Virus record (IMG/VR): IMGVR_UViG_3300012003_000219
Span: 1 to 25,229 of that record
Direction: 5' to 3' (one strand)
Source: a virus
Length of the DNA stretch: 25,229 nucleotides
Shown: positions 13,559-20,316 of the stretch, piece after piece
Position numbering within the stretch: position 1 is the first letter of the stretch
Layout of the letters: each line of letters begins with the position of its first letter
Translations under genes and position numbers: made by a program
Notes under the pieces: model-generated
Database searches by the model: none
Told to the model about the DNA's origin: nothing
Seen by the model: only the letters and a program-made list of their open reading frames with translations

Positions 13559-13699
13559 TCACCATCGCGCCTGGAACGGTCCGATGCGGAGCACCTTGTC
13601 ATCGAGTGGGTTCCGCCGCTGTGTTCTCAGGTGGTAGAACGTCGGCCGCGCAACTCCCGGCTTGATTCGACTCCACCGCCATGAAATACGGACGCCCAT
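13559..13699 (-). CDS. Small basic protein, 46 aa
   Basis: Starts at ATG 13699, whose A is shared with the TGA of the glycosyltransferase gene (TGATG). It encodes 46 residues (MGVRISWRWSRIKPGVARPT, then FYHLRTQRRNPLDDKVLRIG) and ends at TGA 13559. Evidence for coding: tight coupling, a well-formed basic Trp/Arg-rich sequence, and that it fills an otherwise empty ~200-nt gap. I recall similar short proteins in actinobacteriophages but cannot give a function. Confidence 0.6.
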   Translation of the reverse strand: MGVRISWRWSRIKPGVARPTFYHLRTQRRNPLDDKVLRIGPFQARW

Positions 13700-14376
13700 C
13701 AGAGGCCCTCGGCCATCACTGTAATTTCGTCCCCCGGATCGCCATTAGCAGGAAACCCGACCCGCTTGAAAGGCTGGTAACGCATCCCCAACCTGTGCGC
13801 GATCGGTGACCCGCAAGCGATGTCGTGCCGGTGACCCCTGCAACGCTCATCCGGCGACTCGAACCTGTCGGCGTTGTCCCATTTGCCGTTGAAGCCTCCC
13901 CGGTCGGCAAGGTCTGTCCACTCGTTAAGGAAGGTGCAGGCTGTTTCGTTGCGGAAGTCGAGACCTATGAGCTTGCCCTCAAAGAGAGGTATGTCCATGG
14001 CCTGATCGCGGGTCAGTCCGACCAGTTCGAGCTGCCTGTCCCCGATCCAGTTGCCGACCATGTTGCCGTCCGGTTCGAGATACCAGCCGTCCTCGTCAAT
14101 CCTGGCCCAAATGTCATCTAGGGGCTTACGGTGCAACCAGACCGATGCGTCCAACCAGATCGCCTGGTCGAATCCGAGAGTTCGGGCCTGCTGGAAAGCG
14201 TAGGGCTTGAAGGCGTAAGGGGCTTCTTCGTGGGATGGGCTTCCGGGCGGGTACTCGTCGCGCCAGAACAAGCGCGTCGAGTTTTCACCCCTCTCCTCGG
14301 CGGTTTCAATCAGGCGTTGCTGACCGAGCGGATACCACGCGCCCGAGGCAACCGAAAGCAGGACCCGGCGGGTCAA
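13699..14376 (-). CDS. Glycosyltransferase-like protein
   Basis: 225 residues from a TTG that overlaps the previous stop (TTGA). After a short N-terminal strand (RRVLLSVASGAWYPLGQQRL) comes ARTLGFDQAIWLDASVWLHR, resembling the acidic donor-binding loop of GT-A sugar transferases (D-A-S in place of D-x-D). Further segments include LFEGKLIGLDFRNETACTFL. It is part of a row of sugar-modifying genes. The donor and acceptor are unknown, and a non-catalytic homologue cannot be excluded. Confidence 0.55.
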   Translation of the reverse strand: MTRRVLLSVASGAWYPLGQQRLIETAEERGENSTRLFWRDEYPPGSPSHEEAPYAFKPYAFQQARTLGFDQAIWLDASVWLHRKPLDDIWARIDEDGWYLEPDGNMVGNWIGDRQLELVGLTRDQAMDIPLFEGKLIGLDFRNETACTFLNEWTDLADRGGFNGKWDNADRFESPDERCRGHRHDIACGSPIAHRLGMRYQPFKRVGFPANGDPGDEITVMAEGL

Positions 14377-14606
14377 GTCGTAGCGACGACGGAACCGATC
14401 CGCAGACCCTCAACGGCAGACTCGCCAAGAAGCGCGGTCAGGGCGTCGTGGTCGTGTGCGGTCAGTTCATCGACGGGCTTGGCGAACGCATGGGCCTCAC
14501 TGTCGGGCGTGAACGCCTGAGACGAAGCGAGGATCGTCCTGAGACGGTTCGCGATGTTCGGCTGGTCGGTCTTGATCGCGACCAGCAGGAGAACTTCCTT
14601 GCTCAC
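14373..14606 (-). CDS. Small hypothetical protein, 77 aa
   Basis: Begins MSKEVLLLVAIKTDQPNIAN at a GTG overlapping the previous stop (GTGA) and ends in a TTGA overlap with the glycosyltransferase. Predicted alpha/beta, mildly acidic (AHAFAKPVDELTAHDHDALT). No motif recognised. Coupling on both sides argues that it is translated. Confidence 0.6.
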   Translation of the reverse strand: MSKEVLLLVAIKTDQPNIANRLRTILASSQAFTPDSEAHAFAKPVDELTAHDHDALTALLGESAVEGLRIGSVVATT

Positions 14607-14839
14607 GCCGCCCTCCGCACGCTGAACGAGTGTGTCGGCCTGCGAGAGTCCTGCCCGTCCCGCCTGATCTGCGCGAGTTCGTCCGGGTCGTCAATCACGG
14701 TGTTGAAGTGCTCCAGGCGGGACCCGTCATTCGGGCAGCGACCAGGAATGTGGAGACCGGGGCGGATTGCTTCGCGCCAGCCACACGGCAAACACGTAAC
14801 GACGTGACGGGAGCGGGGAACACGAAAGCGACGACTCAC
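14603..14839 (-). CDS. Small zinc-ribbon-like protein, 78 aa
   Basis: TCLPCGWREAIRPG followed by RCPNDGSRLEHFNTVIDDP gives a CxxC and a single further Cys near the middle, an incomplete zinc ribbon. The N- and C-termini are basic. The GTG start has GGAGG only 2 nt upstream, closer than ideal; the stop overlaps the next start (GTGA). Function unknown. Confidence 0.55.
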   Translation of the reverse strand: MSRRFRVPRSRHVVTCLPCGWREAIRPGLHIPGRCPNDGSRLEHFNTVIDDPDELAQIRRDGQDSRRPTHSFSVRRAA

Positions 14840-14853
14840 GCCCTCCGGTATCG

Positions 14854-15468
14854 CTAGATGCGCTCGACTAGGACGTTGTTACTAGTCACGGCAAGGCGAG
14901 CAAATCCCTCATGCGCGGCGGTTTGTATCCGGTAGCGCTCATTGCCATCCTCGGCTTCAACAATCGCCAGCGCGCCCGGTGCGAATGCGTCGAGCCTGCG
15001 GAGTTCGTCCCACAGCGCCAACGTGCCACCCTCAACGTCGATTGAGATCAGGTCGTAAGGTCCGGGCAGCACAGATAGGAACTGCTCGACCGTGATAGCG
15101 GCAACGTAGGTAGGCGTGAACGGGACACCAGACTTGGCCCACTTGTCGCGGTAGTCCTCGACCGTTGTCGAGAGAAGATCGCGCGCATAGTGAAAGCGGA
15201 TCAGCGGTGATGGCTCGACAACGAGAGCGGCCTGCACTACCTCTACGTCGTCACGGTCGGCGTACAACTCGGCGAGTCGGTCGAATGCCCATGCTGCTGG
15301 TTCGATCGCTACGCCCCCCCAGCCGCGTAGGGCGAGCGCGCGGACGTTGCTGGCCGTGATGCCGTCCGTTTCGCCGACGCTGAGCCAGCGTCCGTGCGTC
15401 GAGCGTCGATCGGCCCACTCTAGGATCGTTGCCTGTTCCGATGACTGCGACCAGTCACGCTCGGTCAC
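14854..15468 (-). CDS. FkbM-family SAM-dependent methyltransferase
   Basis: 204 residues. The N-terminal glycine motif is WLSVGETDGITASNVRALAL, the acidic strand-2 end is GGVAIEPAAWAF, and PYDLISIDVEGGTLALWDEL is the characteristic IDVEG motif of the FkbM family, whose members O-methylate sugars and natural products. Translation is coupled to the HNH gene immediately upstream (GTGA). With glycosyltransferases on both sides, methylation of a sugar attached by them is the likeliest role, though the substrate is not shown by the sequence. Confidence 0.75.
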   Translation of the reverse strand: MTERDWSQSSEQATILEWADRRSTHGRWLSVGETDGITASNVRALALRGWGGVAIEPAAWAFDRLAELYADRDDVEVVQAALVVEPSPLIRFHYARDLLSTTVEDYRDKWAKSGVPFTPTYVAAITVEQFLSVLPGPYDLISIDVEGGTLALWDELRRLDAFAPGALAIVEAEDGNERYRIQTAAHEGFARLAVTSNNVLVERI

Positions 15469-16010
15469 TTCCTAGCCTCTGCTCTCTTGCGGCGCTCGTA
15501 TTCGCGCGACCTGTCCCGGTTGCAGGTGCGGCAGTGGCGCTTGCCGTATTTGTCAAGCCACGTATTGGCTTCGTCGTAGTCGTGACCTTGTGGACAACGG
15601 GTCTTTAGTCGCGCTGCTCGCGCAACGTTCTCCCGAAATGTCACCGCCTCTAGATGGGCAGGATTGACGCATGAGGGTGTGAGGCACAGGTGATCGAGTA
15701 CAAGCCCTTCGGGGATCGGCCCGACAAGAAGTTCGTATGAGTAGCGGTGGGCATAGACAAGCCTTCCCCGTTCGGGCACCCAGAACTGTCCGTAGCCAAG
15801 TCCGTTGTCATGGGCTGTCCATAGCCAGCAAGTCTCGGTCTTGTTGACCTTCGCCCAAAAGCGCTCGTTGAGAGTGGCCGATGGGTCGCGTAGATATGGC
15901 AAGCCATCGAGGGTGCCATCGCGACGAGCCTGCGTGTAGTGATACTCGCAAAGCCCACGGCATGAAAAGGGTCTGTCGCACCCGCCGACAGAACAAGTAC
16001 GATCCGCCAT
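15465..16010 (-). CDS. HNH_3-type homing endonuclease B
   Basis: 181 residues from ATG 16010, 7 nt after GGAGG. An N-terminal CSVGGCDRP...GLCEYHY is a small C-x4-C...C-x2-H zinc finger. The HNH core is FWAKVNKTETCWLWTA, YELLVGPIPEGLVLDHLC and CVNPAHLEAVTFRENV, and a C-terminal zinc element follows (CPQGHDYDEANT, CRTCNRD). One of three paralogues in the window (with 20313-20924 and 23595-24176), all with this zinc-HNH-zinc order. The frame is open upstream through the leader RNA as far as an ATG at 16106, but the start after the Shine-Dalgarno is preferred because only it matches in all three. The stop overlaps the FkbM gene start. Confidence 0.85.
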   Translation of the reverse strand: MADRTCSVGGCDRPFSCRGLCEYHYTQARRDGTLDGLPYLRDPSATLNERFWAKVNKTETCWLWTAHDNGLGYGQFWVPERGRLVYAHRYSYELLVGPIPEGLVLDHLCLTPSCVNPAHLEAVTFRENVARAARLKTRCPQGHDYDEANTWLDKYGKRHCRTCNRDRSREYERRKRAEARK

Positions 16011-16073
16011 GTTCGAGCCTCCAATCAGGTTCGATCCACGCCCCCGGAGTCTTAAGCTCGCGGGGGCTTTTAC
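16011..16073 (-). ncRNA. Structured 5' leader RNA of HNH cassette B
   Basis: Stem 1: GCCCCCG (16067-16061) pairs with CGGGGGC (16046-16040), then GAG/CUC around the loop CUUAAGA. Hairpin 2: CCU pairs with AGG of the GGAGG Shine-Dalgarno, with CGA/UCG extending it. Compared with leader A the second pair of stem 1 changes from U-A to C-G, keeping the pairing. The loop differs by two bases. Confidence 0.65.
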
Positions 16074-16080
16074 GTTGTCC

Positions 16081-16101
16081 ATTGTAGCCGTGGTAGCGGT
16101 C
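16081..16101 (-). promoter_or_regulatory. Cassette promoter B (GACCG-N10-TACAAT)
   Basis: On the minus strand GACCG (16101-16097), ten bases, TACAAT (16086-16081), then ~13 nt to the leader hairpin. The upstream element has one change from the GTCCG consensus. The promoter lies immediately after the stop codon of the upstream methyltransferase, so the HNH and FkbM genes could be expressed independently of the rest of the operon. Confidence 0.5.
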
Positions 16102-16102
16102 G

Positions 16103-16759
16103 TCATGGCAGTTCCGGCGGCACCCAGTCGCCGCGCCAGCAAACAACCATTCGCGCCATAGTCTCGTACACCCGCACCTGGAACCCCTGATGCCGCATGT
16201 ACGAAGCAGCCTCATGTACTGGCTCACCTACCCCATCGTGGAACAGCACAACGGATCTATCCGCCAGGTGAGGCATGAGCATTCGGGCGTCCTCGAGGGG
16301 CTTGCCTACGCTGTGATCGCCGTCTACGAAGGCACCAGCAAAGGTCTCGACGCATCCGGCGAAGTAGTCCTTACCGAGAGCGGCAACGGGGAGAATCCAG
16401 CGGTCAACGCCTACCCCGTGCCAGTTGTCCCTCGCACGAAGAAAGAAGTCCGCGTAGACGAACTGCGGTTCGATGGCGACGAGGAAGCGATCCCTTGGAA
16501 GGTTCTCATCGCTCGGCAGGTAGCCGTTCGTCCAGACCAGCCCATGGGCAATATGCGCCCCGCTCCACCCCGTATGCGAACCGATCTCACACCACGTCCC
16601 AGGAAAGTCCCTCGCGGCCTGCCAGAGAAGCCGGGCCTCCTGAACAGACACATACCCGCAACTGGGCTGGAAGTCGATGTCATGCAGGGTGGTCTGTCCG
16701 TGGACGACGAACTCGGCTGTGTGGGGGAACGCGGGTAGGAGGTTGGGGAAGTCGGTCAA
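16103..16759 (-). CDS. Class I SAM methyltransferase (Methyltransf_24-like)
   Basis: 218 residues from a TTG at 16759 that overlaps the previous stop (TTGA); an ATG at 16774 is also in frame. GTWCEIGSHTGWSGAHIA is SAM motif I, FLVAIEPQF the acidic strand-2 end, and GAFVDGDHSVGKPLEDARML the DGDH motif typical of Methyltransf_24 enzymes. These often act with glycosyltransferases on sugars. Its first 14 nt after the initial base (TGACCGACTTCCCC) recur in a mini-ORF at 16985, which appears to be a scar from a related gene. Confidence 0.7.
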   Translation of the reverse strand: MTDFPNLLPAFPHTAEFVVHGQTTLHDIDFQPSCGYVSVQEARLLWQAARDFPGTWCEIGSHTGWSGAHIAHGLVWTNGYLPSDENLPRDRFLVAIEPQFVYADFFLRARDNWHGVGVDRWILPVAALGKDYFAGCVETFAGAFVDGDHSVGKPLEDARMLMPHLADRSVVLFHDGVGEPVHEAASYMRHQGFQVRVYETMARMVVCWRGDWVPPELP

Positions 16760-16953
16760 CGGGGCGGACTCCATCCAGCGTCAATGAGCGCGTCTCCTAG
16801 CGTGTGCTCGGCGTCAATGAGCAGGTTGCGCGTGAGCATGTCTGCGAGCGGTTCTGTCCTGTAGCCGAAGAGGCTGTCCCACTGGTAGATGATGTGGAAG
16901 CGGCCATCGATCCTCACGACGCGAAACAACTTCGGCTTACGAGGAAGTCTCAC
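16756..16953 (-). CDS. Small hypothetical protein, 65 aa
   Basis: Start set at GTG 16953 because it overlaps the preceding mini-ORF stop (GTGA); a TTG at 16968 would add five residues. Basic N-terminus (RLPRKPKLFRVVRIDGRFHI), then YQWDSLFGYRTEPLADM and a helical end. The stop overlaps the methyltransferase TTG. Not recognised. Confidence 0.55.
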   Translation of the reverse strand: MRLPRKPKLFRVVRIDGRFHIIYQWDSLFGYRTEPLADMLTRNLLIDAEHTLGDALIDAGWSPPR

Positions 16954-16985
16954 GCCTTTACCGTCCAAGCGGGGAAGTCGGTCAT
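16950..16985 (-). pseudogene. 11-codon scar ORF, fused ends of two methyltransferase genes
   Basis: ATG 16985 overlaps the stop of the upstream gene (ATGA) and reads MTDFPAWTVKA, then TGA, which overlaps the next start (GTGA). The 5' 14 nt after the first base (TGACCGACTTCCCC) are identical to the start of the methyltransferase at 16759. The last 18 nt match 16 of 18 bases of the end of the TylF-like gene at 17434 (both end WTVKA-stop). The simplest explanation is an in-frame deletion or recombination that joined the first codons of one methyltransferase to the last codons of another while preserving the coupling at both ends. Confidence 0.5.
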
Positions 16986-17437
16986 ACGGCGTCGTCCTCG
17001 TCTGTCATCCAGTCGGGCCACACGTCCCGTTCAAGTTCGGGCACGCGCTCTTTGTTACATCCCTTTTCAGGACGCCGCCAGAACTCCAGCACGCGCACGG
17101 GGACGCTGCTCATCGTCGCACCAGCGCAGCATCCTTCGCCGCAGTTGTTCGGTGGGTCACCGTAATGAATTTCGCGTGTCTCGATGCGTTCAGCTAGCGA
17201 CGGGTACGGCTTCTCGGGGTCGGCGCGATTGAAGCGTCCCATTGTCGAGAGAGACAGGCAGACCTTGTATTCCTTCTCGCAGTCCTGACACTGAATGAGC
17301 ATCAGGACTACCTCGTCTGCGTAGATGTTCGCGTTCTCGCGAGGAGAGAAGTCGCAGTAGCGCGGGACCGCGTGTTCGTCCCACCACTTCGGCTCGTCAG
17401 GGATGATGTCGAGAATGTCGGCGTAGCGATTGTTCAT
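16982..17437 (-). CDS. Cys-containing hypothetical protein, 151 aa
   Basis: Acidic protein (MNNRYADILDIIPDEPKWWD...) with MLIQCQDCEKEYKVCLSLST and PPNNCGEGCCAGATMSS, two Cys clusters that could form one zinc site. The C-terminus is Trp/Asp-rich (ERDVWPDWMTDEDDAV). It is coupled by ATGA to the TylF-like gene before it. I recognise no family. A nucleic-acid or protein adaptor role is possible but unsupported. Confidence 0.6.
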   Translation of the reverse strand: MNNRYADILDIIPDEPKWWDEHAVPRYCDFSPRENANIYADEVVLMLIQCQDCEKEYKVCLSLSTMGRFNRADPEKPYPSLAERIETREIHYGDPPNNCGEGCCAGATMSSVPVRVLEFWRRPEKGCNKERVPELERDVWPDWMTDEDDAV

Positions 17438-18120
17438 GCCTTCACCGTCCAGTAATCCCCGCTGTTGGTGATCTTTCCCCAGAACTGATTGGCGCGTCCT
17501 GTCCCGGTGAAGTATTCGCGGACGGCGCGCTCGCAGCCATCGAGGTTGAAGTCATCGACCACTAGGACACCGCCGGGCACGACCAAAGGCTCAAGGTAGG
17601 CAAGGCAGGCAAGCGTTGACGAGTAGAGGTCGCCGTCGATCCTGAGTAGCGCGATCCCCTCAGCCTCGCCAGCCTCATACCTCGCCCGCCACGCACCAGA
17701 GACAGCAGGCAACGTCCGCTCAAACCACCCAACGAAGAACGAGAACTGATCTAGCTCGCATCCCCACCGTGCAAGGTTGGCCTGTACGTCAGCGAGGGAA
17801 CATGCAGCAACGCCTGTAGGTTCTAGACGGCCGGAACCGTCGCCCCAGTGTTTCGACCACTCGCGATCAAAGTCTTTGTGGCCATTTGGAAGCCCGGCGA
17901 ACGAATCGAAGAGGCGGATGTTGCGGGGCACGCTCTCGCTCTCGTCACGGCAGGCACGCCACATCGCCGCAGGATGCACGCCGTTCGCAACGCCACACTC
18001 AACGAGGTCGCCCGGTACGCCGTCCGCGATCAGTTCGCGCGTCTTGTCGTAAGTGAAGCGCAGGGAGGGCGGTTCCCCATAGGCGGACTGGCCTACTTCG
18101 GCTAGGAAGGCGTCGATCAT
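17434..18120 (-). CDS. TylF/MycF-like O-methyltransferase
   Basis: 228 residues. GDLVECGVANGVHPAAMWRA (SAM motif I), RNIRLFDSFAGLPNGH, then LLRIDGDLYSSTLACLAYLE with the metal-binding acidic residues, and GGVLVVDDFNLDGCERAV. Together these are the signature of the macrocin O-methyltransferase (TylF/MycF) family, which methylates sugar hydroxyls using Mg2+ and SAM. It is coupled to its neighbours on both sides by ATGA overlaps. In this operon the substrate is plausibly a sugar added by the glycosyltransferases. Confidence 0.85.
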   Translation of the reverse strand: MIDAFLAEVGQSAYGEPPSLRFTYDKTRELIADGVPGDLVECGVANGVHPAAMWRACRDESESVPRNIRLFDSFAGLPNGHKDFDREWSKHWGDGSGRLEPTGVAACSLADVQANLARWGCELDQFSFFVGWFERTLPAVSGAWRARYEAGEAEGIALLRIDGDLYSSTLACLAYLEPLVVPGGVLVVDDFNLDGCERAVREYFTGTGRANQFWGKITNSGDYWTVKA

Positions 18121-18296
18121 GCGGCCTCTGTCTCATGGCGCTTGCGGGCTGTGCGCGCTACGTGTGTGATCTGCTGCGGCGACAGGACAACCGCGAACGT
18201 CTTGCGACACTTCGGGTCGGCAGCCTTGACGAGCTTCTTGCGCTCCTCGCGGTACAGCTTCCAGTAGCGCTCATCAAAGGCATGGCTGGCGGTCAC
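18117..18296 (-). CDS. Small basic helical protein, 59 aa
   Basis: Start at GTG 18296 (GTGA overlap with the preceding gene); an ATG at 18317 is the alternative. Lys/Arg-rich: FDERYWKLYREERKKLVKAA, then FAVVLSPQQITHVARTARKR. No motif recognised. Coupled to TylF through ATGA. Could bind nucleic acid, but this is composition only. Confidence 0.55.
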   Translation of the reverse strand: MTASHAFDERYWKLYREERKKLVKAADPKCRKTFAVVLSPQQITHVARTARKRHETEAA

Positions 18297-18427
18297 TTCG
18301 CCTGCCTCGCCCCGCATTGACGACACCACCGCACGTAAAATTGTCCGCCCCATAGGTTCTCCCAGATGCGGTGATCCCACTCTCCCCAGTCGTGTCCGTG
18401 GAGCCAACATGAAACGCGACTACTCAC
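18293..18427 (-). CDS. Small zinc-finger-like protein, 44 aa
   Basis: GTG 18427 overlaps the end of the methyltransferase gene (GTGAGTAG), with GGGAGGG just upstream. The product CWLHGHDWGEWDHRIWEN... ends RWCRQCGARQAK: one Cys/His pair near the start and CxxC near the end form a compact zinc site. Short proteins with C-x2-H-x-W...RC-x2-C are common in phages of actinobacteria; the function is unknown. A longer frame to 18586 exists but would overlap the methyltransferase extensively. Confidence 0.6.
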   Translation of the reverse strand: MSSRVSCWLHGHDWGEWDHRIWENLWGGQFYVRWCRQCGARQAK

Positions 18428-18941
18428 GCGCCCTCCCAACCCAAACACCCCTACCTGCCTGCAAGAGAACGCCCTCACCACGGGCAAACGTGGCCGGAGG
18501 GTAATGGCTCGCGTCATGGATAACGATGAGAGGACGGGCAGCGCAGGCGAACCAGTGATCCATGTCCCGTTCTCTGGGTTCGCCACCTAGGGAGTCGATG
18601 AAGACGAGGTCGGGATCGCCCTTCGAGTAGGCGTAGTCCACGGAGTAGCCTTCGATGACGACGCCGCGCGTGTTGGACAGCATCATGTGGGCCTGGACGG
18701 CGTACTCCGGGTCATGCTCGTAGCTGAATAGGATGCCGTCCCCGTTCGCCCCTAGCGCCTCCGCGATGAACCTCGACGCGTACCCTTTCCCGCTACCGCA
18801 CTCGACCACCACGTTCGGCTTGCACTGGCGGACGAGGGCGTAGAGGAGTTCGGCTACCTCTAGCTCGCAGGCCATCGAATCGACGCTGAGGAAATCGCCC
18901 TCGGGGTGGGCGTAGAGAGCGCGGAGGTCGTCTAGGGTCAA
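18420..18941 (-). CDS. SAM-dependent methyltransferase (Methyltransf_24-like)
   Basis: 173 residues from a TTG at 18941 overlapping the RNA ligase stop (TTGA). VVVECGSGKGYASRFIAEAL is a clear SAM motif I, ILFSYEHDPEYA gives the acidic strand-2 end and DLVFIDSLGGEPRERDMDHW the IDS region; LIVIHDASHYP follows. The N-terminus (TLDDLRALYAHPEGDFLSVD) is typical of small class I methyltransferases acting on sugars or lipids. The frame is open farther upstream within the ligase gene, but that part has no family resemblance. Confidence 0.7.
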   Translation of the reverse strand: MTLDDLRALYAHPEGDFLSVDSMACELEVAELLYALVRQCKPNVVVECGSGKGYASRFIAEALGANGDGILFSYEHDPEYAVQAHMMLSNTRGVVIEGYSVDYAYSKGDPDLVFIDSLGGEPRERDMDHWFACAARPLIVIHDASHYPPATFARGEGVLLQAGRGVWVGRARE

Positions 18942-19624
18942 AGATCCCTCTCTTTCAACTTCCAGACCATCCGCTTGCCGTCGCGCATTAGCAGCCCAGG
19001 ATCGGTGCGCGCTACAACGCCCTCCTGCGCGCAACCCGCGCCGCCGTCCCCACGCGCCGTCATTGACGGAAGGGACACCAGCCCAATCGCCTCCTCCGTC
19101 GTGACATCATCCCCGAGTACCGGAACGTGCTCGATGCCGAGCTTCCACGCGATGTCCGTCACGTCGTTCCAGTTGAGCCACCAAGTCCGGCTACCGATCA
19201 CGGCGACATCGAACAAGCGGAATGCGATGTCAGAGCGGTACAGACCGCCGCCCTTCTGAATCTTTGGCCCGTACCCCTCGCCAAAGAGAACAGCCGTAGT
19301 CCCTTCATCGAAGGCGGCGGCAACCTTGTCGAGGGTAAACGTTGTGCTGAGATAGTCGAGAAGCGAAGTAGACATCTGTGCGGCGGATGTTCGGCCACCG
19401 AAGCGGATGAATGGCTCCCCTTCGTTCCAGCCCAGTAGTACGCGGATGTTTGTCCCGTCCACCTTCTCAGTGACGAGCCAACGGTCTACCAGCCCGAACT
19501 CTTGCTTACGAAGGTCGCCCGCGATGACCTTCTTCATGTTCTCCGGGTTCCGGTTGTAGAGCGTCTCGATCTTCGGATACTCGGGGAACGCGACTTCAAG
19601 CGCGGGCTTCTCAATCGTCCCCAT
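18938..19624 (-). CDS. RNA ligase (nucleotidyltransferase superfamily)
   Basis: 228 residues. The catalytic lysine motif I is EKVDGTN (K54), motif III is VLFGEGYGPKIQ, motif IV is EGVVAR, and motif V is WKLK near the C-terminus. This set belongs to the Rnl2/RNA-ligase-domain group that seals nicks in RNA with ATP via lysine-AMP. Length matches single-domain ligases lacking a C-terminal extension. A GGGAGG sits 5 nt before the ATG. Phage RNA ligases usually repair tRNAs cut by host anticodon nucleases, but no kinase/phosphatase partner is visible here. Confidence 0.85.
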   Translation of the reverse strand: MGTIEKPALEVAFPEYPKIETLYNRNPENMKKVIAGDLRKQEFGLVDRWLVTEKVDGTNIRVLLGWNEGEPFIRFGGRTSAAQMSTSLLDYLSTTFTLDKVAAAFDEGTTAVLFGEGYGPKIQKGGGLYRSDIAFRLFDVAVIGSRTWWLNWNDVTDIAWKLGIEHVPVLGDDVTTEEAIGLVSLPSMTARGDGGAGCAQEGVVARTDPGLLMRDGKRMVWKLKERDL

Positions 19625-19665
19625 CAGCGCCTCCCTGTCATCGCGGATACTGCCATCACGACAGC

Positions 19666-20316
19666 CTACCCGGCAGCCCGGACGTTCCGCACATGCTCGT
19701 ACTCGGGAAGCGGCGGAACCTGCCCAACATGGCGAGGGCCGCCAGCGAAAAGGGAGTCTGTGGTCGAGTAGCGGTACGAATAAAGCTCAGCGGGGATGAA
19801 CACTTCCGACTGGACTAGCCCGGTGGCTTTGACCCGTTCGGCCCATGCTCGATCTTCACCGAATCCGGGCTGGAAGGGCAGACCCATCACGGCATACCGC
19901 TTCCTCAGGGGGTTCAAATGGGACAGGTCCCGCAGGTAGGCGCTGTCTGTCTCGCTCCACCCATCGTTCGTGATCGAGTGGATGGCGGGCTTCTGCTCGA
20001 CGCCATTTACGAGGTAGCGAATGCGGAAGCCAACCGTGTCCGGGTCGTCTACCAGCGCCTCCATGATCCGGCCCACGTAGTCGTCGTGGACCCAGTCGTC
20101 ATCATCGACATACGCGACGTGTCTGGCCGTGGCCGCAAGCATGAGCTGGTTGCGCTTGCTGCCGATTGCGGCGACTCCATCGTCCCTAGCAAGTAGAACC
20201 CGTGCTCGACCGTAAAATGGACCAAGCTGCGGGGCCAGGTGGTCGAGCAGGGCTACTAGCTGATCGTGTCTCGCCCAAACAGACGCGATGAGAATATCCA
20301 GCGTGGGCAGATTCAC
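19666..20316 (-). CDS. Family 2 glycosyltransferase
   Basis: 216 residues from GTG 20316, which overlaps the stop of HNH gene C (GTGA); the longer frame runs through the HNH gene and is rejected. DILIASVWARHDQLVALLDH is the N-terminal GT2 strand, HVAYVDDDDWVHDDYVGRIM the DxD metal/nucleotide-sugar site, and GFGEDRAWAERVKATG the acceptor-side ED motif (catalytic base). A complete small GT-A core. The acceptor is unknown; a virion protein is likely by context. Confidence 0.8.
   Translation of the reverse strand: MNLPTLDILIASVWARHDQLVALLDHLAPQLGPFYGRARVLLARDDGVAAIGSKRNQLMLAATARHVAYVDDDDWVHDDYVGRIMEALVDDPDTVGFRIRYLVNGVEQKPAIHSITNDGWSETDSAYLRDLSHLNPLRKRYAVMGLPFQPGFGEDRAWAERVKATGLVQSEVFIPAELYSYRYSTTDSLFAGGPRHVGQVPPLPEYEHVRNVRAAG

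Noticed and set aside
13640-13690. TTCGACTCCACCGCCA resembling the 3' end of a tRNA or tmRNA
   Set aside because: No T-stem, D-arm or matching 5' acceptor could be found; the bases are explained by the 46-residue gene on the other strand.
16011-16142. Open frame upstream of HNH B (also C and D) giving a longer N-terminus
   Set aside because: The upstream part is the structured leader; frames of the leaders shift between copies, and the start after GGAGG matches in all three paralogues.
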